From: Microvirga sp. VF16
GTDB taxonomy: Bacteria > Pseudomonadota > Alphaproteobacteria > Rhizobiales > Beijerinckiaceae
Reading direction: 5' to 3'
Length of the DNA stretch: 64,000 bases
Assembly: GCF_016864375.1 (NCBI RefSeq)
Contig: NZ_CP069358.1
Location: 248,001 to 312,000 of the forward strand
The position numbers and the translations under genes are program-made. Within the stretch, counting starts at the first letter, position 1; every line of letters starts with the position of its first letter. Positions 36,421 through 46,123 of the stretch are shown here, in pieces. The notes below the pieces were generated by a model that was given only the letters and a program-made list of their open reading frames with translations, was not told the DNA's origin and did no database searches.

Positions 36421-36753
36421 ACGCCGGCATTATAAACCAAAGACAGCTTTTCCTTGGGAACTATGGCTTTGTGCGAGGCTCTGACCTCGTGGTCGGCGGT
36501 GGCGAGCATCACTACCATGTCGGACATGGCTAGGGCGTTCCAAGATAAGGACCTCCAAGATAAGGACCATTGATGGCATCTGCTTGCGGCGATGGTCTGG
36601 CATAAGGCGGATTTGCCTCACCTTCGGCTATTGCCGCTCCATCACACCGCCGGTGCTTCGGTTCAGGCGGTTGGGCACGAAATGCGTCAAACCAAGATCC
36701 GAGAAAGCGATCCCATCTCCAGAATTGCTGTGTTTGGTTTATAATGCCGGCGT
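36421..36753. mobile_element. MITE-like element with 27-bp terminal inverted repeats
   Basis: The 27-bp ends at 36421-36447 and 36727-36753 are inverted copies with one mismatch, starting ACGCCGGCATTATAAACCAA. The 333-bp interior has no transposase. It includes a tandem 15-bp repeat of the form CCAAGATAAGGACCT at about 36539-36568. No target duplication is obvious. The right end abuts the truncated PAS gene. It is probably a non-autonomous derivative of an unidentified transposon. Confidence 0.7.
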
Positions 36754-36957
36754 GTGTTTGGAAGCAGTTCTTGTTCCGACCCCAATATGCGAGCTGTCAC
36801 GGGCTTGATTGGCTTGGCCGAAGTCCTGCCACGCCCGATTGGTGGCGACAATCGTTCCAGACTGGTCGAGAACCGCGATAGGAGCAGTAACGGCGTCCAG
36901 GACGCCCTGAGCCGAGGGAACAGCTGGGATCCCGTTCTGCTCTGACCTGGGAGGCAT
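36754..36957 (-). pseudogene. PAS-domain gene, N-terminal stub
   Basis: From an ATG at 36957 (GGAGGG upstream) the frame reads MPPRSEQNGIPAVPSAQGVL and continues DAVTAPIAVLDQSGTIVATN, RAWQDFGQ. This is the opening of a PAS domain, as found in sensor kinases and diguanylate cyclases. It is cut after about 68 residues by the terminal repeat of the element at 36421-36753. The rest of the protein is not on the other side of the element. Confidence 0.68.
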
Positions 36958-38025
36958 GGCCATGCCCTCCAAGAGCGTGACTTGGATGCAGGACAACGGA
37001 CACAGGCCCGGTTCCGTTCACCCAGGCCCGCAAGTATCCAACCCTTGGATGCCATCAGAGGTGAGCACCGGGTCATCCTGAGGTCGGCCGGGGCCGAGCC
37101 AAACCAAGTGATCGTTGGCACGTGAGTACAGGTCCGCAAGTTGTCCGCTCCCGTTCATGGGAGAAGCACGCCTTCCGAAGGAGTAGGCAACCCCATCTCA
37201 ACGCTGAGCTTGCTACAGGACCACTGGGCCAACCGTCGCTGGCACCGGCGCATTCCACCCTTGTAGCCACGGGAAGGCGGTGATTGCTCTCCCTCCGACG
37301 TTTTGCTCTTCCCCTGCCCTCTCCTCTTGTACCTCCATGAATACTTAATCGAGCAGCCAGCAGTCCCAAGCTCCTGCTCTCATCCTGGCAACAAAGGCGG
37401 CACAGGACTTTGACGGGAAGGTTACCGCAGTTGACGCATTTGATCCCTCGCTCGTTCCAAAGCTGCGCTTCGTCCCGACGCTGAGTCATTGATAGAGATT
37501 GAAACGGCTGTGGGAGATGTCGGTTGACATCTTGGAATGAGAATTTCGGGCTTATGGCTGCTTTGGGCATCAATAGTGAGACAAACGGGCTGTTTGATTT
37601 CTCACTTTAGATGTCAATTCGAATGCGGTGCACTCTACGCTGTCGCCAATCCCACCTGCAAAATCAGAGACCAATGTTGGACGGCGGCAGTCTCAAAAGA
37701 AATGTACAAAGCCAATCAAATTCTCAAATTATATGTATAATCTCAAATTACATGCTCAAAGCCAAGTGCTTGAAAACGCTCACCACGACGTCTCACACCA
37801 AGATACCAACGGATACCCGGGGACTGACACAATGGCGATAATCTGATCCTGACCCGTTGTGCGCTCGTTGCAGAGGCTCGAACCAGCAGCCCGACGCCTA
37901 TGAACCGAGCGCCGGAGCACCGGAGATTGGTGAGGACGGGCCACACTCCGGGCCATCTTGCCGCCCTGCGGGCCGTAATTATGCCCTGAGCCTCCTGACG
38001 TGGCGAGCAATCAATTGCTATCCGT
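36958..38025. other. Gene-poor stretch with an AT-rich core
   Basis: I see no supported gene in this 1.07 kb. From about 37500 to 37850 base composition is markedly more AT-rich than the surroundings, with a short direct repeat (TCTCAAATTA at 37712 and 37740). That suggests foreign or decayed sequence. It lies downstream of the first binding-protein gene and may hold its terminator. Confidence 0.35.
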
Positions 38026-39039
38026 TCACGTTTTCATCTCCCGCCTTAGCTCGTCGAGGAAGCGCCAGTCGGTAAATTTCGAGATAACGTCTTTTGGCGT
38101 CTTTTTGATCATTCTCACTTCAGACAGCCGCAGGGTGAAGAAACGCACGGTGTCTTCCGGGTCATACTCTCGCCACGAGCCGTAGCGTGCGTCTTTCAGG
38201 ATCGTCAGCGCACACTCGGGCGAGAAGCCGACATCGGCCATCCGTCGCGCCACCATCTCTGATTGCGTGTGGCAGATGTCAGTCGCTTTCAAGATAGCAC
38301 GCAACATACGCTTGGTCGCGACCGGGTTCCTGCTCACAAAATCGGCGTTGGCGGTCACCATGCAGCAGAAATAGTTAGACCAGGGGCGATCATCGGCAGT
38401 ATTGACGACGACGTGCCCGACGTTGCGCATGCATGGCTGCGAGGGCTCAGGCGGGGCGCCGATGAAGGCATCGATCTCACCGGCGGTGAAGAGGTCGGCT
38501 TGGCTCACCGACGAATTTGTCACCCATTTGATGTCCACTCCGGGGTCGACTCCGACATAAGAGGCCATCGCGCTTACCAGCAGATGATCTGCTGCGCCGA
38601 TGGCGGAGACGCCCACCCGTGTTCCTCGCAAGTCCCCGATGCTCTTGATGCTGTCCTTGGCACGCAGTTCCATGCATCCCACGTGAACCCCGGATAGTAT
38701 CGTCAAGGGTCTGCCGACATCGACAAGCGGGAGAAAGTCGACGCAGGCCTCAAGGCTGACGTCGATCTCGCCATTCGCCACCATGCCCACTGAGATAATC
38801 GGTGTTGGCACATAGTGGACTTCGGCAAAGCCTTCTCCAAGAAGCAGATCTTTGGCGAGGTATAGTGGCGCCATGCACGCGGCAGGGACTGCGGGGAGGC
38901 GGATGGTGGTCGTTTCCGGGGGCGGCTCAGCCCAAGCTGGTGCCGAGGTGCCGATAAGGCCTGCAGTGCCAGCAGCCGTTAGGCCAGCTAGGAAAGTGCG
39001 GCGATCTTGAATGAATGGTCCAGCGTATAGGGTATGCAT
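38026..39039 (-). CDS. Tat-exported NitT/TauT-type substrate-binding protein 1
   Basis: The protein has 337 residues. A Tat leader (QDRRTFLAGLTAAGTAGLIG) is followed by an SsuA/NMT1-like periplasmic binding fold. TTIRLPAVPAACMAPLYLAK opens the mature domain, and WVTNSSVSQADLFTAGEIDA forms part of the ligand cleft. It is paralogous to the proteins at 39243-40250 and 45170-47324, sharing SGVHVGC, SAMASYVG and FCCM, and a common tail (TDWRFLDELRREMKT). No permease or ATPase gene is nearby. It is the most divergent of the three. Confidence 0.85.
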   Translation of the reverse strand: MHTLYAGPFIQDRRTFLAGLTAAGTAGLIGTSAPAWAEPPPETTTIRLPAVPAACMAPLYLAKDLLLGEGFAEVHYVPTPIISVGMVANGEIDVSLEACVDFLPLVDVGRPLTILSGVHVGCMELRAKDSIKSIGDLRGTRVGVSAIGAADHLLVSAMASYVGVDPGVDIKWVTNSSVSQADLFTAGEIDAFIGAPPEPSQPCMRNVGHVVVNTADDRPWSNYFCCMVTANADFVSRNPVATKRMLRAILKATDICHTQSEMVARRMADVGFSPECALTILKDARYGSWREYDPEDTVRFFTLRLSEVRMIKKTPKDVISKFTDWRFLDELRREMKT

Positions 39040-39242
39040 GAGAACCTCCCTTCCAAATGATGGTCAGTGTGACAGGCTGCAAAGAAACACCTGTCGAACC
39101 GCTCGGCAGACAAAGACCTTCTCGCCTCCTGTCATGCCGACGCTTACCAGACTTTCATCCGGTACGAGCCTCGATGGCGGCCCGGTGCGTTGGAAGGATC
39201 ATCTGAGACCATTCCGTCACCGGATGTGCAACGACCACTCGC

Positions 39243-40250
39243 TCATGTCTTCAACTCACGCTTGATCTCATTGAGAAAGCGCCAATCGGTGCCAGTGGCA
39301 ATGATCTTTTGCGGGCTCGACTTGATCATACCTCCTTCACGAAGCCGCAACGAGAAGAACCTGATCGTGTCCTCCGGATCGAGCTCCCGCCATTTGGCAT
39401 AAGGGATGTCCCTGAGCGTCTGCAGGGCCGAGTCATAGTTTGTGGCATACCCATCGCTGATCAGAAGCCTGGCCACACGTTCCGACTCCGAGACGCACAG
39501 ATCATTGGCCTTGAGGACAGCGCGCAAGACCCTCTTGGTGGCCGCTGGATACTTCGCGGCATAAGCTGCATTGGCGGCCAACATGCAGCAAAAATACTGT
39601 GACCAGGGGCGGTCCTGGAGGCTGTTGAGGATGACATGGCCAATCTTGCGAGCGCGCAGTTCTTGGGGCTCGGGCGGTCCCGCAAGGAAGGCATCAACCT
39701 TGTGCTGTGCGAACAACTCCATTGGGTTGACGTCACTCGTCACCCAATCAATGTCCTTGAGAGGATCAAGCCCGACATAACTTGCCATAGCACTGACGTA
39801 GACGTGCGGATCCGATCCGCGGGCCACCCCCACAGCGACACTCTTACCCTTCAGGTCGAGGACGCTGTTGATGCCCTCATGCGCGAACAGCTCGTAGCAG
39901 CCCACATGCACGCCGCTGAGCACCTTGATCGGATCTCCCTGATCGATGCGAATGGCAAGTGCAGTTCCATACTCGACGACGAAGTCGACGTCTCCGCGCG
40001 CCGCCAGCGCTATCGAGGTCAGGCTGGCCTGTGTATCCACATAGCGGAAGTCCGAGAGCCCATCAGCGCGGATCAGCTCTTCGGCCACAAATTGCGGTGC
40101 CAGGCAAATTCCCGGAGACCGTGCGAAGCGGACAGAGGTTGTCTCAAGCGCAGCCTCCTCGGCGAAGGCTCCAGGACGGTTCAACAGTGGAACAAGTCCC
40201 ATGGCGGTGAGGCCGGTTAGGACATGACGGCGGGTCTGAATGGTATTCAT
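39243..40250 (-). CDS. Tat-exported NitT/TauT-type substrate-binding protein 2
   Basis: The protein has 335 residues. A Tat leader (TRRHVLTGLTAMGLVPLLN) precedes the mature protein. It is similar to binding protein 3 over its full length: ETTSVRFARSPGICLAPQFV, SGVHVGCYELFAHEGINSVL, WSQYFCCMLAANAAY and the tail SSPQKIIATGTDWRFLNEI. GGGAGGAGG precedes the start. It lies 172 bp downstream of the cyclase gene on the same strand. It probably binds the same class of small ligand as its paralogues and may feed the nearby sensor kinase. Confidence 0.87.
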   Translation of the reverse strand: MNTIQTRRHVLTGLTAMGLVPLLNRPGAFAEEAALETTSVRFARSPGICLAPQFVAEELIRADGLSDFRYVDTQASLTSIALAARGDVDFVVEYGTALAIRIDQGDPIKVLSGVHVGCYELFAHEGINSVLDLKGKSVAVGVARGSDPHVYVSAMASYVGLDPLKDIDWVTSDVNPMELFAQHKVDAFLAGPPEPQELRARKIGHVILNSLQDRPWSQYFCCMLAANAAYAAKYPAATKRVLRAVLKANDLCVSESERVARLLISDGYATNYDSALQTLRDIPYAKWRELDPEDTIRFFSLRLREGGMIKSSPQKIIATGTDWRFLNEIKRELKT

Positions 40251-40422
40251 GGACTGCCTCCTCCCGTTGATCTCGGATCAGCCAGCTCAAACCTTCTGCT
40301 CGCACAGGAACGTGCTGAAGTAAGCTGGCTTGTTCCTTCGACGGCAATCGTCTGCGTTTCGTGGGCATGTTCCTCAATGACAGCGCATCTGTGAGCCAGG
40401 AGCGGGAGGCGTCTTGGTTTTC

Positions 40423-41619
40423 TCAAAGGACGTCTCCTTGCTCGACTCTTTCACCAGCTGCCTCGTGTCTCGACTCGTCACACGACCCACGCCATGAAAC
40501 GAGCTCGAAGGCTGGGACCGGCTTGTGAAACCCTTTTAGCGTCAGATCGCCAACCGGACTGACCTCAATCCTCCCGTAGACCGAAGCCACGACCTTCTGG
40601 CTAAGCAGGATCTGGCCAGGCTTCGCGTCGCCGCATAAACGGCATGCGAGGTTTGGCACCGTGCCGATGACCGAGTATTCCTGCCGGTGCTCGAAGCCAA
40701 CACTGCCCAATGTCGCGTATCCTCGGGCAACGCCAACACCGAAGCCGAGATCATGCCCTCGTTTCCGCCAACCTTCGGCCAGGACATGAATGCGCTCGCG
40801 CATGTGGAGCGCCAGCCTCACCGCGCGCTCGGTATGATCCTGCTGCGGGAGCGGATCGTTGAACAGCACCAGCACGCCATCCCCGACAAAGCGCTCCAGA
40901 GTCCCCTCGAGTTGCAGCACGAGCTGCCCGATCGCAGTATGATACTCCCGGAGCACGGTAATCACTTCCTCCGGCTCCGCCGTCTCGGCAAAGCCCGTAA
41001 AACCACGTAGATCCCCGAACACGACCGTGACATCACGCCGGTGGCTCTCCAGGGGATCCGCTCCTCCCCGCCCTGCGACCACGAGATCCGCCACTTGCGG
41101 TGGCAGGAACCGGCGCAGGCGCTCCATTCGGCCAATCTGCTCAACCTGCTCGGTGACGCGCTGCTCGAGTCGCTGGTTCCAGGTGGCCAGTTCCCGGGCC
41201 TGGTCTTGGACGGTGTCGTGCAGCGCCTTGATTCGCAGCATGGACCGGACCCGCGCCAGCAACGCGGCATGGTCAATCGGTTTGGTCAGATAGTCGTCGC
41301 CACCGGCATCGAGGCCTTCGATCACGTCCCGCGGGTCCGACTTGGCGGTGACGAGAATGACCGGGATGTGCCTGTGCGCGGCGTTGGCCTTTAGTCGCCG
41401 GACGGTCTCGATCCCGTCGAGCCTGGGCATCATGATGTCCAGAAGGATTAGATCAGGTTCGAGCTCCACCACCCGGGCAAGCGCCTCCTCGCCGTCGCCG
41501 GCCGTCGCAACCTCGTAGCCCTGGCTCCTGAGCCGACGCGTCATCAGGTCAAGGTTCTGCGGCGTGTCGTCGACCACGAGAATAAGAGGTAGATCACGCA
41601 TGGCCGGTGTCCTCTTCAT
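40423..41619 (-). CDS. Response regulator with C-terminal adenylate/guanylate cyclase
   Basis: The protein has 398 residues. The receiver domain (about 10-130) has the phosphoacceptor Asp in LILLDIMMPRLDG and the Lys in YLTKPID. A coiled-coil linker follows (LATWNQRLEQRVTEQVEQIG). The class III cyclase domain (about 200-370) keeps both metal Asp residues (VVFGDLRGFTGF; ERFVGDGVLVLF) and the Asn/Arg pair (SVIGTVPNLACRL). It should make cAMP or cGMP when phosphorylated. Its start overlaps the preceding response-regulator stop by 4 bp. Confidence 0.92.
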   Translation of the reverse strand: MKRTPAMRDLPLILVVDDTPQNLDLMTRRLRSQGYEVATAGDGEEALARVVELEPDLILLDIMMPRLDGIETVRRLKANAAHRHIPVILVTAKSDPRDVIEGLDAGGDDYLTKPIDHAALLARVRSMLRIKALHDTVQDQARELATWNQRLEQRVTEQVEQIGRMERLRRFLPPQVADLVVAGRGGADPLESHRRDVTVVFGDLRGFTGFAETAEPEEVITVLREYHTAIGQLVLQLEGTLERFVGDGVLVLFNDPLPQQDHTERAVRLALHMRERIHVLAEGWRKRGHDLGFGVGVARGYATLGSVGFEHRQEYSVIGTVPNLACRLCGDAKPGQILLSQKVVASVYGRIEVSPVGDLTLKGFHKPVPAFELVSWRGSCDESRHEAAGERVEQGDVL

Positions 41620-41981
41620 GCGAGATACTCCTGGACTTTCGCCAGCAGATTGCGTGGACTGAACGGCTTGGCGACATACCCGTCACAGCCAGCCTCACGC
41701 GTCTTCGCCTCGTCGCCAGCAAGGGCGTAGGAGGTGACGGCGATGATCGGAATGTGGTGCAGGTCCGGATTGGCCTTGATGCGCCGCGTCGCGTCGTAGC
41801 CATCCACCAGCGGCAATTGGATGTCCATCAGGATCAGGTCGGGCCGGTGTCGTTCGGCTTGGGCGATACCTTCCTCGCCATTGACCGCCTCCAGCACCTC
41901 GAAGCCTGCCCGCGTGAGCAGATCGCGCAGCATCTTTCGATTGTGCCAGGTGTCCTCCACCACCAGGATGCGCTTCATCAC
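41616..41981 (-). CDS. Single-domain response regulator
   Basis: A 121-residue stand-alone receiver: MMKRILVVEDTWHNRKMLRD, with phosphoacceptor Asp in LILMDIQLPLVDG, Thr in IIAVTSYAL and Lys in GYVAKPFSP. It closely resembles DivK-type receivers. It overlaps both the histidine kinase stop and the cyclase start by 4 bp, so the three form a phosphorelay set that is translated together. Confidence 0.93.
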   Translation of the reverse strand: MMKRILVVEDTWHNRKMLRDLLTRAGFEVLEAVNGEEGIAQAERHRPDLILMDIQLPLVDGYDATRRIKANPDLHHIPIIAVTSYALAGDEAKTREAGCDGYVAKPFSPRNLLAKVQEYLA

Positions 41982-44623
41982 GCCGCCTCCATGACGCCGC
42001 CAGCTTGGAGCGGGATCCTGATCCGAAAGGTGGAACCCTGCCCCAGGGTGGATTCCACAGAGATCGTCCCGCCATGCATCTCGACGATGCGCCGTGAGAT
42101 CGCGAGCCCCAGACCCGTACCGCCCTTTTGCCGGGTTGAGGAATTGTCGACCTGCTGGAAGGCATCGAAGATCCGCTCCTGGTCGGTCGGGGCAATTCCC
42201 GGGCCAGTGTCAGTCACAGCTAGCTCCAGCAGGTCACCGACCGCCGTTGCGGCGATTGTGACCGAGCCTGCGTCGGTGAACTTGATGGCGTTGCCGACGA
42301 GGTTGAGGAGAGCCTGGGTGAGCCGCCGTTCATCACCCCGTCCCAGCGGGAGATCCCCCGCGATGTCGACCTTCAGGTCGAGGCCTTTGGTCTGGGCGAG
42401 CGGTTGGGCGACAGAGGCCACGGCCTCGATGACGCCTTGGACGGCATACTCATCGAGCGCCAGCGCAAGCTGCCCGGCCTCGATCTTCGAGAGGTCGAGC
42501 ACGTCATTGATGAGCGCCAGAAGGTGCTGGCCGTTCGCCTGAATGTACTCCAGGATCTCGTGAGCTTCGCCAGTCACGTCGCCGTAGACGCCATCGAGCA
42601 GCATCTCCGTATAGCCGAGGACCGCATTCAAAGGGGTGCGCAGCTCGTGGCTCATGTTGGCCAGGAACTGCGACTTATGCTGGCTCGCAATCTCGAGCTG
42701 ACGGCTCTTGTCCTCGATCTCGCGGAAGAGCCGTGCGTTCTGGATGGCGAGCACCGACTGGTTCGCGAAGGTCTGCATCAGGTCGACGGTCCGCCTGGGA
42801 AACTCCGCTTGCTCCCGCCGCATCAGCACGAGCGTCCCGAAGACCCGTTCCGCCCGGACGAGTGGAACAACCAGAACGCTCCGGATTCCGGCGCCGACGG
42901 CGGCATCGCGCAGCGGCCAGTTCGGCAGTTTCATGATATCGCTGACGGCGACCGGGACATGCTGCTGGATCGCACGTCCCATAGCTGTCTCGACCTCCAG
43001 GATCCGGATGTGGCGAACCCGCTCCGAAAAGTCCTCATCAAGGCCGCTCGCCCGCCATAGCACGAAGGCACGGTTCGTTCGATCGTAGCGGAACAGCCCA
43101 CAGGCATCCGCCTGGCCCAGTGCCATGGCCCGGCTGGAGACCAGATCGAGGACTTGGGTCAGGTCGAGGGTGCCGCTGACGGCCTGACCGGTCTCAGCAA
43201 GAGCCTTTAACTCTTCAACCGAGGCGGCCAGTGCGGCGGACTGCTCCTTAAGTTCTCTGACGAGGCGGGCATTCTCGATGGCGATCACCGCCTGATCGGC
43301 AAAGACCGTGATCAGATCAATCTGCTTGTCGGTAAAGGGTTCGACATAGAGACGAGAGAGCACGATCGCGCCGATCGGTTCCCCATCCCGCAGCAGGGGC
43401 ACACCGAGTACGGTGCGAAAGCCCCCGAAGGCCTGGGCTTCCTTCCACATATAACGGTGGTCCGTCTCGATATCCTCATAGTGGAGGACGCGACGCTCCG
43501 TGGTGGTGCGCCCGACAATGGTGCCGATCGCATCCGGACTGATGGGGTTGTTCTCGAGGAACTGCTTGAACTCGTCAGAGAAGCCGTACGAGGCCCGGAG
43601 CCGATAAAGTCCATTATCCAAGCGGAACAGGAGCGCCCGATTGGCCCGGCACAGCCGAGCGGCGGTCTCCAGTAATGTGTCGAGCACGGGCTGCAGGTGA
43701 AGCGTCGAGCGACTGATGGCCTTGAGTACCTCACCGGTGGCGGTCTGGTAGGTCAGCGCCTCGGTAAGCTCATGCGTGCGTGCCTCGATCTGCCGGTAAA
43801 GCTGCCCGAGCTGCTCGGATGTCCGATTGACGTTCTGAGCGAGCGCGCCGAGCTCGTCCCGATTGGCGATCGTGACCTTCTGGGCAAAGTCGCCGGCCGC
43901 GATTTGGCTGAGATGGGTCTCAATCTCCTTGACCGGCTCGATCAGCGACCATGAGATGATGTAACCAAGGCCGAGCGCCAACAGGATACTGCCGATGACA
44001 AACGAGATCACGACGGCCCGGGAGGTGGCGTAGGCCCGCTCGGTCGTCTCGATCGCGTCCACCATGTCGGCCTCGGCGATGTTGACCAGCTGGTTCGTCA
44101 GCCGTTCCAGACGATCCGCCAGCGGCATGATCTGTGCCAGTTGCGTTGTCCGCGCTTCATCCCTCTGGCCGGTGCGGATGAAGTCCACCACCCGTGTCAC
44201 CTCAGCCGTCAGGCGGTCATAGTCCTGGCGGACTTGAGCAAGAAGCTCGGCCTCGTCCCGGGCGATGAATTCCATGCGATCGAGATCGTAGCCGAACTGC
44301 CTGAGCTGACGGAGCGCTGCATCGAGCATTCGGTCCTCCTGCAGCAGGAGTGCGGTCGAGATGCTGTAGAGCTGGCTCGTGGTATCGTGCTGGACCTGAT
44401 GATAGGCTGCAATCTTGCGCTGCTGACGGATCAGCACATCAGTTTGCTCGTTGACCCCGCTCAGCACCTGCAACCCCACCGCCCCAAGCACGATGAGGAG
44501 CCCGACGATGGAGAGAAACGCGGCGAGCAGCTTGGTCTGAACGCGCGCCGGCAACCGGGCGACCCAGCCGACCAGCCAGTTCCTGATACTATTCGGCCTC
44601 ATCGAGGAGCTTGAGAAGATCAC
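41978..44623 (-). CDS. Membrane hybrid-type sensor histidine kinase with HAMP and two GAF domains
   Basis: The protein is 881 residues from a GTG at 44623 (GAGGAG 8 bp upstream). Order: membrane helix (about 33-55), a helical periplasmic region (~150 residues), second helix (about 205-228), HAMP, coiled coil, GAF 1 (about 305-460), GAF 2 (about 490-640), HisKA with His near 658 (FLANMSHELRTPLNAVLGY), and HATPase with DTGPGIAP and KGGTGLGLAISRRIVEMHG. It has no receiver domain of its own. The periplasmic part could contact a binding protein. It overlaps SCO1 and the response regulator genes. Confidence 0.92.
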   Translation of the reverse strand: MIFSSSSMRPNSIRNWLVGWVARLPARVQTKLLAAFLSIVGLLIVLGAVGLQVLSGVNEQTDVLIRQQRKIAAYHQVQHDTTSQLYSISTALLLQEDRMLDAALRQLRQFGYDLDRMEFIARDEAELLAQVRQDYDRLTAEVTRVVDFIRTGQRDEARTTQLAQIMPLADRLERLTNQLVNIAEADMVDAIETTERAYATSRAVVISFVIGSILLALGLGYIISWSLIEPVKEIETHLSQIAAGDFAQKVTIANRDELGALAQNVNRTSEQLGQLYRQIEARTHELTEALTYQTATGEVLKAISRSTLHLQPVLDTLLETAARLCRANRALLFRLDNGLYRLRASYGFSDEFKQFLENNPISPDAIGTIVGRTTTERRVLHYEDIETDHRYMWKEAQAFGGFRTVLGVPLLRDGEPIGAIVLSRLYVEPFTDKQIDLITVFADQAVIAIENARLVRELKEQSAALAASVEELKALAETGQAVSGTLDLTQVLDLVSSRAMALGQADACGLFRYDRTNRAFVLWRASGLDEDFSERVRHIRILEVETAMGRAIQQHVPVAVSDIMKLPNWPLRDAAVGAGIRSVLVVPLVRAERVFGTLVLMRREQAEFPRRTVDLMQTFANQSVLAIQNARLFREIEDKSRQLEIASQHKSQFLANMSHELRTPLNAVLGYTEMLLDGVYGDVTGEAHEILEYIQANGQHLLALINDVLDLSKIEAGQLALALDEYAVQGVIEAVASVAQPLAQTKGLDLKVDIAGDLPLGRGDERRLTQALLNLVGNAIKFTDAGSVTIAATAVGDLLELAVTDTGPGIAPTDQERIFDAFQQVDNSSTRQKGGTGLGLAISRRIVEMHGGTISVESTLGQGSTFRIRIPLQAGGVMEAA

Positions 44624-45173
44624 CGCGGAACTCCTCTAGATCGAACCGGACGCCGAGATACTGCACACGCAGGTTCCCCTTCGGGTCGATGAGTGACGTC
44701 AGGAAGGTGTGGTCGACGTCGCCGGACGCGGTCTTCTTCGCGAAGACGCCGTACTTTCGCTCGACCTCACGGATAACAACGGGGTCACCGGTCAGAAAGG
44801 CCCAGCCTTTCAGGTTGGCGCCGAAATTCTGCGCATATTGCTTCAGTGCTTCGGGCGTATCGCGCTCGGGATCGACGGTGATCGACACGAAGGCGATCTT
44901 CGAGCCAAACACGGAACCCAGCTTTTCCTGTACGCGCGCCATGTTGTCGGTCAGCAGCGGACAGGTGTCCGTGCAGGACGCAAAGATGAAGGTGACAGCG
45001 ACCGCCTTGCCACGGAAATCGTGGAGCGACACGCGATTGCCATCCTGCGACGTCAGGGTAAAGTCCGGTGCTGACCGTATGACCGGTAAGCGCTGGTTGC
45101 GCGGTGCGTCGTGGCTCTGCGCCGGCCAGGACAGCAGTGCTGCCAGCAGAAGGGATGCAAGCCGCCCGCTCAT
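44589..45173 (-). CDS. SCO1/SenC-family copper chaperone/thiol protein
   Basis: The protein has 194 residues. A signal peptide (MSGRLASLLLAALLSWPAQS) is followed by a thioredoxin-like SCO domain with APDFTLTSQDGNRVSLHDF, the Cu-binding CTDTCP motif (Cys 67 and 71), FVSITVDPERDTPEALKQYA and the conserved His in SGDVDHTFLTSLIDPKG. SCO proteins deliver copper or act as thiol redox proteins in the periplasm. Its start overlaps the binding-protein-3 stop by 4 bp, and its end overlaps the kinase by 35 bp. No cytochrome oxidase genes are near, which points to a sensing role. Confidence 0.92.
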   Translation of the reverse strand: MSGRLASLLLAALLSWPAQSHDAPRNQRLPVIRSAPDFTLTSQDGNRVSLHDFRGKAVAVTFIFASCTDTCPLLTDNMARVQEKLGSVFGSKIAFVSITVDPERDTPEALKQYAQNFGANLKGWAFLTGDPVVIREVERKYGVFAKKTASGDVDHTFLTSLIDPKGNLRVQYLGVRFDLEEFRGDLLKLLDEAE

Positions 45174-46123
45174 GTCTTCAACTCACGCCTGATCTCATTG
45201 AGGAAGCGCCAATCGGTGCCGCTGGCGATGATCTTCTGTGGGCTCGACTTGATCATGCCGGCCTCATGCAGGCGCAAGGAGTAGAACCGGATCGTATCCT
45301 CCGGGTCGTAGTCCCGCCATTTGGCGTAGGAGATCTCCTTGAGGGCTTGAAGGGCGGGATCGTACCGCTTGGTATAGCCACCATTCACCAAGAGCGTGGC
45401 CACCTGCTCGGGATTCGAGACGCACAGATCAGTCGCCTTGAGAACAGCGCGCACAACCCTTTTGGTGGCCGCAGGATAGTTCTCCAGATATGACGCATTG
45501 GTGGCCAGCATGCAGCAGTAGTATTGGGACCAGGGGCGGTCCAGAATGCTGTTGACAATGACATGGCCGACCCTGCGGGCGCGGAGCTCCTGCGGCTCTG
45601 GCGGAAAGGCCACAAAGGCGTCGATCCTGCCCTGCGTGAACAGCTCCATCGGGTTGACGTCACTCGTCACCCAATTGATGTCCTTGAGCGGATCAAGCCC
45701 GACATGGGTCGCCATTGCTGTCACAAAGACATGCGGGTCGGACCCCAGATTTTGCCCGGCGCCGACAGTCTTGCCTTTCAGGTCGAGGACACTATTGATG
45801 CCCTCATGCGCGAAAAGTTCGTAGCATCCGACATGCACGCCGGTGAGGATCTTGAGGGGTGCCCCTTGATCGATCTGCAGAGCCAGAGCGGTTCCGAACT
45901 CAACAACAAAGTCCACTTCGCTGCGGGCCAGCATCGCGGTCGCGGTCAGACCGGCCACTGCATCCACGTAACGGAAGTCGGAAAACCCATCGGCGCGGAG
46001 CAGGTCTTCTGCCACAAACTGCGGTGCGTTGCAGATTCCAGGAGATTTCGAGAAGCGAACGGTGGTGGTATCAAGCGGAGCCTCCTCCGAGGAGGCTCTC
46101 CGGGTATCGAGCAGGGCGGCTAA

